From: Ferrimicrobium sp.
GTDB lineage: Bacteria > Actinomycetota > Acidimicrobiia > Acidimicrobiales > Acidimicrobiaceae
Length of the DNA: 64,000 nt
Assembly (NCBI RefSeq): GCF_027364955.1
Contig: NZ_DAHXOI010000010.1
Location: forward strand, 33,690-97,689
Reading direction: 5' to 3'
Under the pieces are notes generated by a model, which ran no database searches, was not told the DNA's origin, and was given only the letters and a program-made list of their open reading frames with translations. The position numbers were made by a program, and so were the translations under genes. Positions 53,977-62,308 of this stretch are shown in pieces; position 1 is the stretch's first letter, and each line of letters starts with the position of its first letter.

Positions 53977-55824
53977 GTGGGCTACTCTGAGCTTGATATT
54001 CGGCGTGTCCTGGATGCTACCGATATCGTTACCCTCATCGGTGCTTCGGTGGCGCTCAAGCGTGTCGGTCGCCGCTACGTAGGATTGTGTCCCTTCCACC
54101 AAGAACGATCGGGTTCCTTCTCGGTCAACGGCGAGGACGGCGTCTATTACTGTTTTGGTTGCCATGCCAAAGGTGATGCCATCACCTTTGTCCGGGAGAC
54201 CCAAGGGATCGATTTTGTCGATGCGCTCGAGTACCTTGCAGATCGTGCACATGTGACGATCGAGCAGGCGACGAGTACGCCGACGGATCGTAACGTCAAA
54301 ACCCGACTCTATGACGGGTATGAGCGACTCGCGCAGTGGTATCAGGCACAGCTTGGTGATCCGCTTCGTGGCGAGGCAGCTCGTGCCTATCTCGATAAGC
54401 GCGGGATCTCTCCGGAGTCCATTCGTGCCTTTGGGATTGGGCTCTCTCCCATGCGGGTGCAACTGCCCTTCGCGCGTCTTGGTATCGAGTTGGGTGATTG
54501 GGAGGAAGGTGGTTTCGGTTACCGTGACCAGCAGGGCACGCTCGTCGATCACATGCATGGCCGGATTGTTTTTCCCATCAGAGATACGACCGGCCGGGTA
54601 GTCGCCTTTGGTGGGCGGATTCTTCCTGAGGAGTTGGAACGACTCGATGGCAAGGCGGCGAAGTACAAGAACTCATCGGAATCACCGGTCTATCGTAAGC
54701 GGCGCACCCTTTATAACTTGGACCGAGCGCGTTCCGCAATCGTGGAGAAGGGTGTGGTGATTGTCTGTGAGGGCTACACCGATGTTATCGCGCTCGATCA
54801 GATCGGGATTTCCAATGTGGTGGCAACCTGTGGCACCGCCTTCTCGGAGGAGCATCTCGATGTCTTGCGACGTTTTGCGCGTCGCATCACCCTCTTTTTT
54901 GATGCAGATGCCGCTGGACAGAACGCTGCCGAGCGTCTCTGGGGTGAGGAGGAGAGTCGTGGTGTGGTCTTTGACGTGGTCACGCTTCCGGATAATCTCG
55001 ATCCGGCCGATGCAGCGGTGAAGGATCCGGGCCTGGTGGAGGAGTCCCTTCGTCGCGCTGTCCCGATCACCCGTTTTCGACTTGAGCGTCTGTTGGGAAG
55101 CGGGGATCTCGGCTCCACCGAGGATCGTTCACGTGTGGCGAAGCAGGCGATCGCGATGATTGAGCGGCATCCCAACCACCTGATTCGTGGAGAGTACGTG
55201 GCTCTGATCGCTGATCGAACAGGCTTCTCTGTCAACGAGCTGATGGTACAGCTGCCAAAAGGGGCACGTTCTCGAGTCGTCGACGAGCAGGCTGGAGAAG
55301 CAGTAGTGCTGGACCGACCTGCGATTGAGGCGCTTCGGCTCTTGGTCCACGACCCTGCGGGGCTGGACGGAATTGTCGTCGCTGAGCTCTTCCGTGACCC
55401 CACACACCGACGGATCGTGAAGGCAATTCATGGTACCACTTCGCTATGGGAGGTGCAACAGCGGCTAGGAGAGGTAGCATCCGAGACGATGCTGCAGCTC
55501 TTTTTTCGGCTGGCTAGCGAACAGCCGGAGAGTGACAACAGTGCTGATGTGATAGCCACACTCGTGCTACGAGAATCCAAGCTCGAACTTGCGAAGTTGA
55601 CGCGTTCTTTACGGGTCTCAGCAAGAGAGTTGACCGCGTTGATTGCGGAGGTCCCGAGGGTGCGACTTTTGATCGAGGAGCTTCAGGGGGACCGAACCAG
55701 GATGGAGCCTTGTGGCGAGCTAATCAATTGGTTGGTCTCCATGCGTTCACATGTCGGTGGGGAAGTGGAGATAGATCTTTCAGCCAACCCTCTGAACAGG
55801 CGCCCAGTTCTCGAGGATTACTAG
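53977..55824 (+). CDS. dnaG: DNA primase
   Basis: 615 residues from GTG 53977, with GGAAGGAG upstream. The CHC2 zinc ribbon is LCPFHQERSGSFSV and YYCFGCHAKGDAI. The RNA-polymerase domain follows (ARAYLDKRGIS, FPIRDTTGRVVAFGGR). The TOPRIM has VVIVCEGYTDVIALDQ and ITLFFDADAAGQNAA. The C-terminal DnaB-binding part is poorly conserved, as usual. It synthesises RNA primers at the fork. The next gene starts on the base after its stop. Confidence 0.97.
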   Translation: MGYSELDIRRVLDATDIVTLIGASVALKRVGRRYVGLCPFHQERSGSFSVNGEDGVYYCFGCHAKGDAITFVRETQGIDFVDALEYLADRAHVTIEQATSTPTDRNVKTRLYDGYERLAQWYQAQLGDPLRGEAARAYLDKRGISPESIRAFGIGLSPMRVQLPFARLGIELGDWEEGGFGYRDQQGTLVDHMHGRIVFPIRDTTGRVVAFGGRILPEELERLDGKAAKYKNSSESPVYRKRRTLYNLDRARSAIVEKGVVIVCEGYTDVIALDQIGISNVVATCGTAFSEEHLDVLRRFARRITLFFDADAAGQNAAERLWGEEESRGVVFDVVTLPDNLDPADAAVKDPGLVEESLRRAVPITRFRLERLLGSGDLGSTEDRSRVAKQAIAMIERHPNHLIRGEYVALIADRTGFSVNELMVQLPKGARSRVVDEQAGEAVVLDRPAIEALRLLVHDPAGLDGIVVAELFRDPTHRRIVKAIHGTTSLWEVQQRLGEVASETMLQLFFRLASEQPESDNSADVIATLVLRESKLELAKLTRSLRVSARELTALIAEVPRVRLLIEELQGDRTRMEPCGELINWLVSMRSHVGGEVEIDLSANPLNRRPVLEDY

Positions 55825-56988
55825 GTGACAGACGGTCATAAGAAAACAGCGACACCTTCTGGCAGGTCCAAGTCGGTGGAGACATTCCCAGTAGTTGACG
55901 AGGTGAGTACTGAAAAGTTGGATCCTCCGATGAGCGTCGTGGATGCTGATGCCACTCTATCACGAGCTCCAGCAAGCGGGACCACCGATGATGATGATGC
56001 TGTTGTGTCGACGACGCCGAAGTCGGTGAGCAGCAGGCGTACCTCGGCGAAGGGGAGACGCGATAGTCAAGCGGCTGCGAGGGAGTCTATGCAGGTTATT
56101 AGGGCGGGTTTCACGATCAAGGAGGCCGACGACTTCTTGGCCTCGTTGTCGGGTGCAGCATTGCTCTCACGAGACGAGGAGGTTCAGTTAAGCGCCATTG
56201 TGCAAGAGCTCCAAGGTCGTGATCAGCGCACCCGCGAGGAAGAACGGGTCTTGGCCGCTGCTAAGGAGCGGTTTGTCTCATCGAACTTGCGTCTTGTCGC
56301 CTCCATCGCACGACGTATGCACGGAGGGGCCGTGCCGCTTGAGGATCTTATCCAAGAGGGCAATATCGGTCTGATGCGAGCAGTGGAACTCTATGACGGC
56401 CGTAAGGGATTTCGTTTCTCGACCTATGCCACCTGGTGGATACGACAAGCCATCTCACAAGCGATAGGGGAGTTCCGCAATGAGATTAGTTTGCCGCGAT
56501 CCCTGCAACAGGATTTTCAGCGGATTCAGCAGATTCGGCTCGACCTGCAGCAGAAATTTGGTCGTGAGCCGCGACTTGAGGAGGTCGCCGATGCTTGTGG
56601 TCTCGAACTCTTCAGAGTTGAGGAAATTCTGATGTACGCACAATCGGTATTATCGCTTGAGGCGAGTCCCACGACTGATAGCGGTTCGGAGGCTGTGCTG
56701 GGTGATGCGGTACCGGATCGGTCAAGTCCGCCGATTGAGGAGACCGTCACATCTCAGGATCTTGGGCGAATCGTGCAACTTGTCCTCGATCAGCTTGAGG
56801 AACGAGAACGAGCGATCCTCGTGTATCGTTTCGGACTCAACGGAGAGGAGCCGCACTCTATTGAGCAAGCGTCGGATCGCTTTGGCGTCTCGAGAGAGAG
56901 GGTCCGCCAAGTGGAGGCACGCGCGATCTCTCGGCTGCGCCGTAATGAGTCGACGCAAGCTCTCAAGGAGGTCCTCCGCGACGGTTAG
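55825..56988 (+). CDS. RNA polymerase sigma factor, sigma-70 family (primary or group 2)
   Basis: 387 residues from GTG 55825 directly after the dnaG stop, the classic macromolecular-synthesis-operon position. A disordered N-terminus (1-90) precedes regions 1.2-2. Region 2 has LEDLIQEGNIGLMRAVELYD and FRFSTYATWWIRQAI (197-210). Region 3 begins EFRNEISLPRSLQQDFQRI, where primary sigmas normally have the R-x-I-R-x-P-V-H sequence. Region 4 is LEERERAILVYRFGLNG and SRERVRQVEARAISRLRR. Group 1 is supported by context, but the altered 2.4-3.0 boundary leaves group 2 possible. The region 1.1 domain of many SigA is absent. Confidence 0.88.
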   Translation: MTDGHKKTATPSGRSKSVETFPVVDEVSTEKLDPPMSVVDADATLSRAPASGTTDDDDAVVSTTPKSVSSRRTSAKGRRDSQAAARESMQVIRAGFTIKEADDFLASLSGAALLSRDEEVQLSAIVQELQGRDQRTREEERVLAAAKERFVSSNLRLVASIARRMHGGAVPLEDLIQEGNIGLMRAVELYDGRKGFRFSTYATWWIRQAISQAIGEFRNEISLPRSLQQDFQRIQQIRLDLQQKFGREPRLEEVADACGLELFRVEEILMYAQSVLSLEASPTTDSGSEAVLGDAVPDRSSPPIEETVTSQDLGRIVQLVLDQLEERERAILVYRFGLNGEEPHSIEQASDRFGVSRERVRQVEARAISRLRRNESTQALKEVLRDG

Positions 56989-57047
56989 GACGTTGGCGCG
57001 CGCCATGGCCGGTTGCCTGGATTGGCCTGCTAGATTGTGTAGTCTAT

Positions 57048-57120
57048 TCCGGGGTAGCTCAATCGGCAGAGCACGCGGCTGTTAACCGTGTGGTTGAGAG
57101 TTCGAGTCTCTCCCCCGGAG
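57048..57120 (+). tRNA. tRNA-Asn (GTT)
   Basis: Acceptor TCCGGGG (57048-57054) pairs with CCCCGGA (57113-57119), discriminator G. Anticodon loop CTGTTAA with stem CGCGG/CCGTG; anticodon GTT at 57081-57083. T-loop GTTCGAG. No encoded CCA. Confidence 0.95.
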
Positions 57121-57124
57121 CTCG

Positions 57125-57201
<77 letters not shown>

Positions 57202-57417
57202 GTCAGGGCATGTGTCAACTCAATGGACTGGCAGAAAAACCCAACAGGGCCCCCAAAGTTGCTGTGTTCACAACGAGACGTGTGCTCCTTGTAGCCCTGC
57301 GACCTTTGTAATGACGAAGCTCCCCACACGTGCAACCTCTGGATTGTGAGCGCTTGTCTCATCTCCACTCTGCTCGACCCTCTCGCACTTCAGGTGGATC
57401 GCATGGCGTTCGCCACT
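57202..57417. repeat. Left arm L1 of the tRNA islands
   Basis: Directly after copy A. It aligns almost colinearly with 60673-60882 after copy C. Strongly shared blocks are GCAGAAAAACCCAACA, CCTGCGACCTTTGTAATGAC and CACTTCAGGTGGATCGCAT. No gene is evident in it. Confidence 0.75.
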
Positions 57418-57508
57418 TCACCAAGAGGTCCTCTTCGGTATTGGATAGGTTTGTAGCACCAGTCTCTGCTTCGACAGGTTAATACAGTTTCACGCTAGAA
57501 TTACGTAC

Positions 57509-57799
57509 ATGTCTACTCTGCCATTAGCTGATGCTCGTGCTCAACTCTCGAAACTCGTCACAGAGGCGGAAAACACGCACGAACGCTTTGAGATCACTCG
57601 CAAGGGCCACCGTGTCGCAGTTCTACTTGGAGCGGATGACTACGACGCATTGTGTGAGACGATCGCAGTCCTCTCGGATGCCGAGTTGCTGCGATCCCAT
57701 GCCGAGGGCATACAAGCCGTCGAAGTTGGCGATGTCGTAGACGCTGACGAGCTTGCGCAACTGATGCGTCAATCGAACAGGCTGCGTGAAACTGATTGA
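57509..57799 (+). CDS. Phd/YefM-family antitoxin
   Basis: 96 residues. STLPLADARAQLSKLVTEAE and FEITRKGHRVAVLLGADDYDAL are the N-terminal DNA-binding motif of the family. An acidic toxin-binding C-terminus follows (DADELAQLMRQSNR). It neutralises the toxin encoded by the next gene and usually autorepresses the pair. The toxin start overlaps its stop. Confidence 0.92.
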   Translation: MSTLPLADARAQLSKLVTEAENTHERFEITRKGHRVAVLLGADDYDALCETIAVLSDAELLRSHAEGIQAVEVGDVVDADELAQLMRQSNRLRETD

Positions 57800-58071
57800 C
57801 CGAGAGAAGATACCGGTTAGAGGTTGCCTCTCCGGCAGCGCGAATGCTCGCGGAATCATTGCCACCCAAGATTGGGGTAGCTATCCTTGGTTTCCTTACT
57901 GAGGTTCTGGTCGCTGAGCCAAGAAAGGTTGGAAAACCGCTTCGACCACCGCTTGACCCTGTATGGTCGGCGAGACGAGGTTCTTATCGGGTACTGTATC
58001 TCATCGACGAAGACCAAGGTATCGTCATCGTCACTGCCATTCGACATCGAAGTGATGCATATAGGACCTGA
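57796..58071 (+). CDS. RelE/ParE-family toxin
   Basis: 91 residues from TTG 57796, overlapping the antitoxin stop. The RelE/ParE fold shows in RRYRLEVASPAARML, KPLRPPLDPVWSARRGSYRV and LYLIDEDQGIVIVTAIRHR. This fits the RelE group, which cleaves mRNA at the ribosome; ParE-type gyrase action is the alternative. The pair is the first cargo of the tRNA island. Confidence 0.92.
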   Translation: MTERRYRLEVASPAARMLAESLPPKIGVAILGFLTEVLVAEPRKVGKPLRPPLDPVWSARRGSYRVLYLIDEDQGIVIVTAIRHRSDAYRT

Positions 58072-58220
58072 TCCGAACGCAGTCGATTCTTGGTGCATCG
58101 GAGATTCTCACCCTAGGCAGGCCAGGAAAGCTTGACTTTCGGGGCTCATGTAAACAGATCTTCGGCGCCCACCCAAGACTTATGCGCATCGTCGGGCCAG
58201 ATTCACGTTGAGTTGCTATC

Positions 58221-58368
58221 CACCCAACTTTTCACCCAACAGTTGTTTCCGAGCACGTCCCGCCCAGTCCGAGGCTATCTCAGCACCCTTGCCAGAACAC
58301 CTCGATGAGCTGCAAAAATCAGACGTACTCGGATGAATTGACTACCAGCTCGGACACTTTGTGAACAT
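58221..58368. repeat. Right arm R1 of the tRNA islands
   Basis: 148 bases aligned without gaps to 60479-60626 (about 85 percent identical by eye). It contains CTCGGACAC-type motifs and the end ACTTTGTGAAC just before attachment copy B. Confidence 0.85.
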
Positions 58369-58412
58369 CTCATAATCCCTTAGTCTTGGGTTCAAATCCC
58401 ACCGGGCTCACT
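58369..58412. repeat. Attachment-site copy B (diverged)
   Basis: tRNA 3'-half sequence with about four differences from copies A and C. It lacks an L arm after it. It appears older than the A/C pair. Confidence 0.75.
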
Positions 58413-58833
58413 TCATGTTGCCTTTCAGCGTTGAGGCATTAGCCGGCCGTAGGTAAGATGGGCCAGAAAGACGCTAAATCGGTATAATCCCTAGACAGTA
58501 TCTTTGAGTGACGCCCCGTAGTCGTTTCGGACAACCTGGCAATACCGATCCAACGTTCTGCGAACCTCGAGGGCTCGATGAACTATCAGATGCATTGCAG
58601 GATCAGTCACAGAGTGCATACCTAACGGGTTGTGGGGTGAACGGTTCCCGTCATGATAAGCCGATCGTCTTCCGACTGTCTCGCACGCCACCTGGAGATT
58701 CAGCGCACGTTTGTTGACAGACAAGGTGGCTATTCCTGATACGGCGTCGCATAACCCAGAGCCGGTTCGCTTCGGGGGTCGATTGGCTGACTGTTGTACT
58801 GTATCGCGTGCACATAGCTCTGTCGGGAAGGTT

Positions 58834-58889
58834 GTGACTACAAAATCCCTGGGGTTTTTGAAGATAGTGACTGCAAAAACCGGGGGGTT
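58834..58889. repeat. Direct repeats upstream of the ATPase gene
   Basis: GTGACTACAAAATCCCTGGGG (58834 onward) and GTGACTGCAAAAACCGGGGGG (58867 onward), period 33 bp. They lie 17 bases or more before the ATG, where a regulator could bind. Confidence 0.6.
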
Positions 58890-58905
58890 AAGCTAACAAC
58901 TTTGT

Positions 58906-60345
58906 ATGGTCTTAAATGAAGGACAGGTTGCTGAAGCGGTGCGCCGAGATAGTCCTTGGTGGCGAAATCCTCATTGGGTAGCGACCGACCGTGATATGCG
59001 TGAGGCCGCCGCATCTCAGATTAATTACTATCCCTTATCTCTAGAGAACATACGGTTTGGAGGCCTCTACATGCTCTATGGCCCCCGGCGTGTTGGCAAA
59101 ACCGTGCTGGTGAAGCGATCTGTTCAGGCGCTTCTTGCGCAGGGGGTGAATCCACTACAGATCATACGTGTGACAGTGGACGGATGGCAGGCTAATCGGC
59201 TCGGGACGCTGTACGAATATGTCGTGAGAGTCTTAACAAGCTCGGTGGGTGACGGGCGGAGATACTGGTTTATCGATGAGGTCACCGCTTGCCGTGGGCA
59301 GTGGTGGTCGGTGTTGAAGAACCTCAGAGATAACACTCACTTCGGTGATGATTGTGTCGTACTCACCGGTTCAACGAACCAAGGTCTTGACGAGGCAATC
59401 AAAGCTTTTGCAGGTCGCAGAGGTCCTGCCGCTGACCCCGATAGATGTCTGCTGCCGATGAATTTTGGGGAATTCTGTAATAGCTTATCAATTGACCTAC
59501 CATCCGTTGCAGGAGTTCGTGCAGATGAGTTGATGTCTGATCGGGCTCGTGATATTTGGATGACGCTCGCTCCGTATACCGATGACTTAGTAGCCGCTTG
59601 GCAGATCTACCTTGAAGTTGGTGGGTATCCCAAGGCTGTCGGCGATTGGCGTCGGACGAATCAGGTTGTGGCGCCGACATGGCAGGCCTTGTGGGATGTA
59701 GTGAGAGGTGACGCCATCACCAGTGGAATGAGCGAGGTCATCCTAGGTGCGGTGATCAACGGTATCGGGGTCCGATTGTCGAGTCCCACTTCCATAAGTG
59801 GCTTCGCCGAAGAGGTTGGGGTGGCTCGAGAGACTCTGATGAAGCGTATCGATGCTCTCGCAGGTGCATTTCTCATCTGGCGAAACCCGAGAGCTGATAA
59901 CAGGGGTAACGCAGATCTCCGCAAGCAGGGAAAGTTTTACTTTCTTGATCCGCTGGTTGCTAAACTGCCAGAGCTCGTTAACGGTCGAAGCCAAGTCGAC
60001 GTCACGCGCTTGAACGAGCAGCAGCTTGGCGTTGCCCTACTGCAGTGGAATGAGAGAGTGCGCCCTGGTTCAGTTCGTTCCGGGGACTGGATCACTCATT
60101 ATCGCAACGCTAACAGCGAGGTTGATTTCGTAGGTAAGTGTGCGGACTCGGGGACACGCATGACACCGATTGAGGGAAAGTACGTCTCAGATTCGTGGAG
60201 ACAGGAGGCCCTCGGTTTGCGGAATTCGGCTATCGGCACCGGAATCTTGGCGACTCGGGACATTCTCGAGGTAACAGTGGGAGACGCTGTGTGGGCGGTA
60301 CCTGCATCTTTCTTGGCATTTGCGCTGTCGTTCTTCGGGAAATAA
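58906..60345 (+). CDS. ATP-binding protein, AAA_14/DUF4143 type with nuclease-like C-terminus
   Basis: 479 residues. AAA part: Walker A GPRRVGKT (59-66), Walker B YWFIDEV (120-126) and sensor-like VVLTGSTNQ. A winged helix follows near residue 300 (ISGFAEEVGVARETLMKRID). The C-terminus has E405-V-D407, then I422-E-G-K425, a PD-(D/E)xK-like active-site pattern seen in DUF4143 proteins. Such ATPases are common in actinobacterial and archaeal islands; their role is not established, and defence or DNA processing is possible. It is the second island cargo. A hairpin ACCGGGT/ACCCGGT overlaps the stop (60345-60375). Confidence 0.85.
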   Translation: MVLNEGQVAEAVRRDSPWWRNPHWVATDRDMREAAASQINYYPLSLENIRFGGLYMLYGPRRVGKTVLVKRSVQALLAQGVNPLQIIRVTVDGWQANRLGTLYEYVVRVLTSSVGDGRRYWFIDEVTACRGQWWSVLKNLRDNTHFGDDCVVLTGSTNQGLDEAIKAFAGRRGPAADPDRCLLPMNFGEFCNSLSIDLPSVAGVRADELMSDRARDIWMTLAPYTDDLVAAWQIYLEVGGYPKAVGDWRRTNQVVAPTWQALWDVVRGDAITSGMSEVILGAVINGIGVRLSSPTSISGFAEEVGVARETLMKRIDALAGAFLIWRNPRADNRGNADLRKQGKFYFLDPLVAKLPELVNGRSQVDVTRLNEQQLGVALLQWNERVRPGSVRSGDWITHYRNANSEVDFVGKCADSGTRMTPIEGKYVSDSWRQEALGLRNSAIGTGILATRDILEVTVGDAVWAVPASFLAFALSFFGK

Positions 60346-60375
60346 CCGGGTTGTGGAAGGCACCTCGTACCCGGT
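60345..60375 (+). terminator. Hairpin at the end of the ATPase gene
   Basis: ACCGGGT (60345-60351) and ACCCGGT (60369-60375) pair perfectly around a 17-base loop. No T-run follows. Confidence 0.4.
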
Positions 60376-60478
60376 CCACTTCGTTTGCGAGTCACGGCCA
60401 TAGCTGTGCATCACCATACCTCTTCGTATGCTTGGGTTGGAAGGGTTAGTTGCGATAGAGGAAGTGGTTCCTGAACTG

Positions 60479-60626
60479 CACCCAACTTTTCACCCAACAG
60501 TTGTGTCCGAGAACGTCCCACCCGGTCCGAGGCTGTCTCGCCGCCCTTGCCGAAACGCCTTGATGAGCTGCAAGCATGAGACGTACTCGGACACTATGAC
60601 TACCAGCTCGGACACTTTGTGAACAC
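60479..60626. repeat. Right arm R2 of the tRNA islands
   Basis: Ungapped homologue of R1. TGTCCGAG near its left end is inverted relative to CTCGGACA, which occurs twice near the right end. These could be arm-type recombinase sites. Confidence 0.85.
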
Positions 60627-60672
60627 CTCATAATCCCTTGGTCGTGGGTTCGAATCCCACCGGGCCCACCAG
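60627..60672. repeat. Attachment-site copy C
   Basis: Exact 46-bp copy of the tRNA 3' half at 57156-57201, without the 5' half, so not a functional tRNA. Confidence 0.9.
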
Positions 60673-60882
60673 TTCAGGACATGTTTTAACCTTGTGGACT
60701 TGCAGAAAAACCCAACAAGGCCACCAAATCGGCTATGGTGTCAGCGGAACGTGTACCCCTTTCAACCCTGCGACCTTTGTAATGACGTGGCTCCCCACAC
60801 GTGAAACCTTTGATTATGAGCGTTTGTCTCGCCTCCGTCTGACCCTCTGGCACTTCAGGTGGATCGCATTGGGTTTGCCACT
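60673..60882. repeat. Left arm L2, start of a second island
   Basis: Homologue of L1 following copy C. It implies another element begins here and extends beyond the IS elements. Confidence 0.75.
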
Positions 60883-60979
60883 CCAGTACCATTGGATGCC
60901 ACTAAGACGGCGCATGAAGCCCGTGAAACTACTCACGATACGGGACACGGTTCTCCCTTAAAACAAGGAGAATATAGGT

Positions 60980-61300
60980 ATGGGAGAAACGGAAGATCAG
61001 AAAACTAGGAATGAGAAGACTCGTCGACAATTTGACGACGAATTCAAAAAAGACGCAGTTAGACTCGTTGAGAGTGGAAACCTGACCGTGAGGCAGGTGG
61101 CCGAGGACCTTGGCATCTCAAAGGCCACGCTGTCGAACTGGGTGGACAAAGCCCGCAAGGAGGCGCGGGATGCGGGGGTAACCCCGGATCTTGCCGCAGA
61201 GAACCGTAGGCTTCGCAAGGAGAATGAGCAGCTCAGAATGGAGAAGGAAATCTTAAAACGATTTTCGGCCTTCTGGGTCAAGGAGACCGGCGGGAACTGA
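60980..61300 (+). CDS. IS3-family transposase OrfA
   Basis: 106 residues. Helix-turn-helix (RQFDDEFKKDAVRLVESG, TVRQVAEDLGISKATLSNWV) and a leucine-zipper-like coiled coil (ENRRLRKENEQLRMEKEILK). OrfA binds the terminal repeats. orfB follows in the -1 frame, so a programmed frameshift would normally make the OrfAB transposase. Confidence 0.95.
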   Translation: MGETEDQKTRNEKTRRQFDDEFKKDAVRLVESGNLTVRQVAEDLGISKATLSNWVDKARKEARDAGVTPDLAAENRRLRKENEQLRMEKEILKRFSAFWVKETGGN

Positions 61301-62308
61301 TCTATCAGTTCATCGATGCCCAGAAGGCCGAATTTCCAATCTCAGTGCTCTGTCACGTGTGTAAGGTCTCACGCTCTGGCTACTACCGCTGGAACACCGA
61401 GGGGCGAGGAGTCTACGAGACGGCGTGTAAGGCCCGTGAAACGCTCAAGAAGCACGTTCTAGAGGCCTTTGAAGCCAATCGGAGCATCTATGGGGCTCCG
61501 AGGCTCACACGCGAGCTCTGGAGTCGTGGAATCGAGGTCTCGGTGGCTACCGTCGGCCGTCTCATGGATGAACTGGGCATCCAGGGAGCCTGTGGACGAG
61601 CCAAGACCATCACGACAAGGCCTGATCGTCATGCCAGAAAGAGCGATGATCTCGTGAAGAGAAACTTCTCTGTTGACGCGATTGACAAGCTCTGGGTGAG
61701 CGACCTGACCTACATCGGAACCAAGGAGGGCTGGCTCTATCTGGTCACCGTTATGGATGCGTGTTCGAGGAGGATTCTTGGTTACAAGATGAGCGATACG
61801 ATGGATACCCCAGTGTTCATTGATGCCCTTAACCAGGCAAAAGCCGTTCGGGGCAGGGCGATGTTACCGACGACTATTTTCCACTCGGACCACGGGTCCC
61901 AATACACCAGTGACGACTTCAGGGAGATGTTGAGGCTTGCTGGCATGCCCCAATCGATGGGAACGGTCGGGGATTGCCTCTTAACCGGCTAATCGTGAGG
62001 CACTTCAAAACTGAGACGGAGCGCCTTGATTAGCAGGTTAAGAGGCATTAACCGGGTTCGGAAGCGTAGCGGAGAACTCCCTAATGTATCCATTAGCCGG
62101 TTAAAGTTTTGACAACGCTATGGCGGAATCTTTGTGGGCGTCACTCAAAAAAGAGCTCGTCTACCGAACCGACTTTAGCACACGAGAGGAGGCAAGAACC
62201 GCAATCTTTGATTGGATTCAGTGGTACAACCGGAAGCGTAGGCACTCGAGCATCGACTATTTATCGCCGATTCAGTTCGAACAAGCCGCTACGCTACAGG
62301 CTGCATAG
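61297..62308 (+). pseudogene. IS3-family transposase OrfB, interrupted
   Basis: The rve integrase domain is intact up to GTVGDC: the HTH_21 part has IYGAPRLTRELWSRGIEVS; the DDE residues lie in VSDLTYI and FHSDHGSQYTSDDF. After 61977 the frame meets a 130-bp insert with stops. Coding resumes at 62108 with FDNAMAESLWASLKKELVY and ends SSIDYLSPIQFEQA. The third catalytic acidic residue (Glu of KKEL) is on the far side, so no active transposase can be made. Confidence 0.92.
61978..62107. mobile_element. 130-bp palindromic insert in orfB (MITE-like)
   Basis: CTCTTAACCGGCTAATC (61978-61994) pairs with GATTAGCAGGTTAAGAG (62029-62045), 16 of 17. TTAACCGG (62049-62056) pairs with CCGGTTAA (62097-62104). 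The outer ends also match each other inverted. It encodes nothing. Confidence 0.75.

Larger units (their letters stand above)
58072..58905. other. Non-coding part of the island between toxin and ATPase genes
   Basis: About 830 bases holding right arm R1 (58221-58368), attachment copy B (58369-58412) and the direct repeats at 58834-58889. No convincing gene; a 77-codon minus-strand frame at 58491-58724 has no support. Confidence 0.5.

Noticed and set aside
61978..62045. Integron attC site
   Set aside because: The hairpin shape is similar, but TCTTAAC and GTTAAGA do not satisfy the RYYYAAC/GTTRRRY core. No integrase or cassette is present, so it is kept only as a MITE-like insert.
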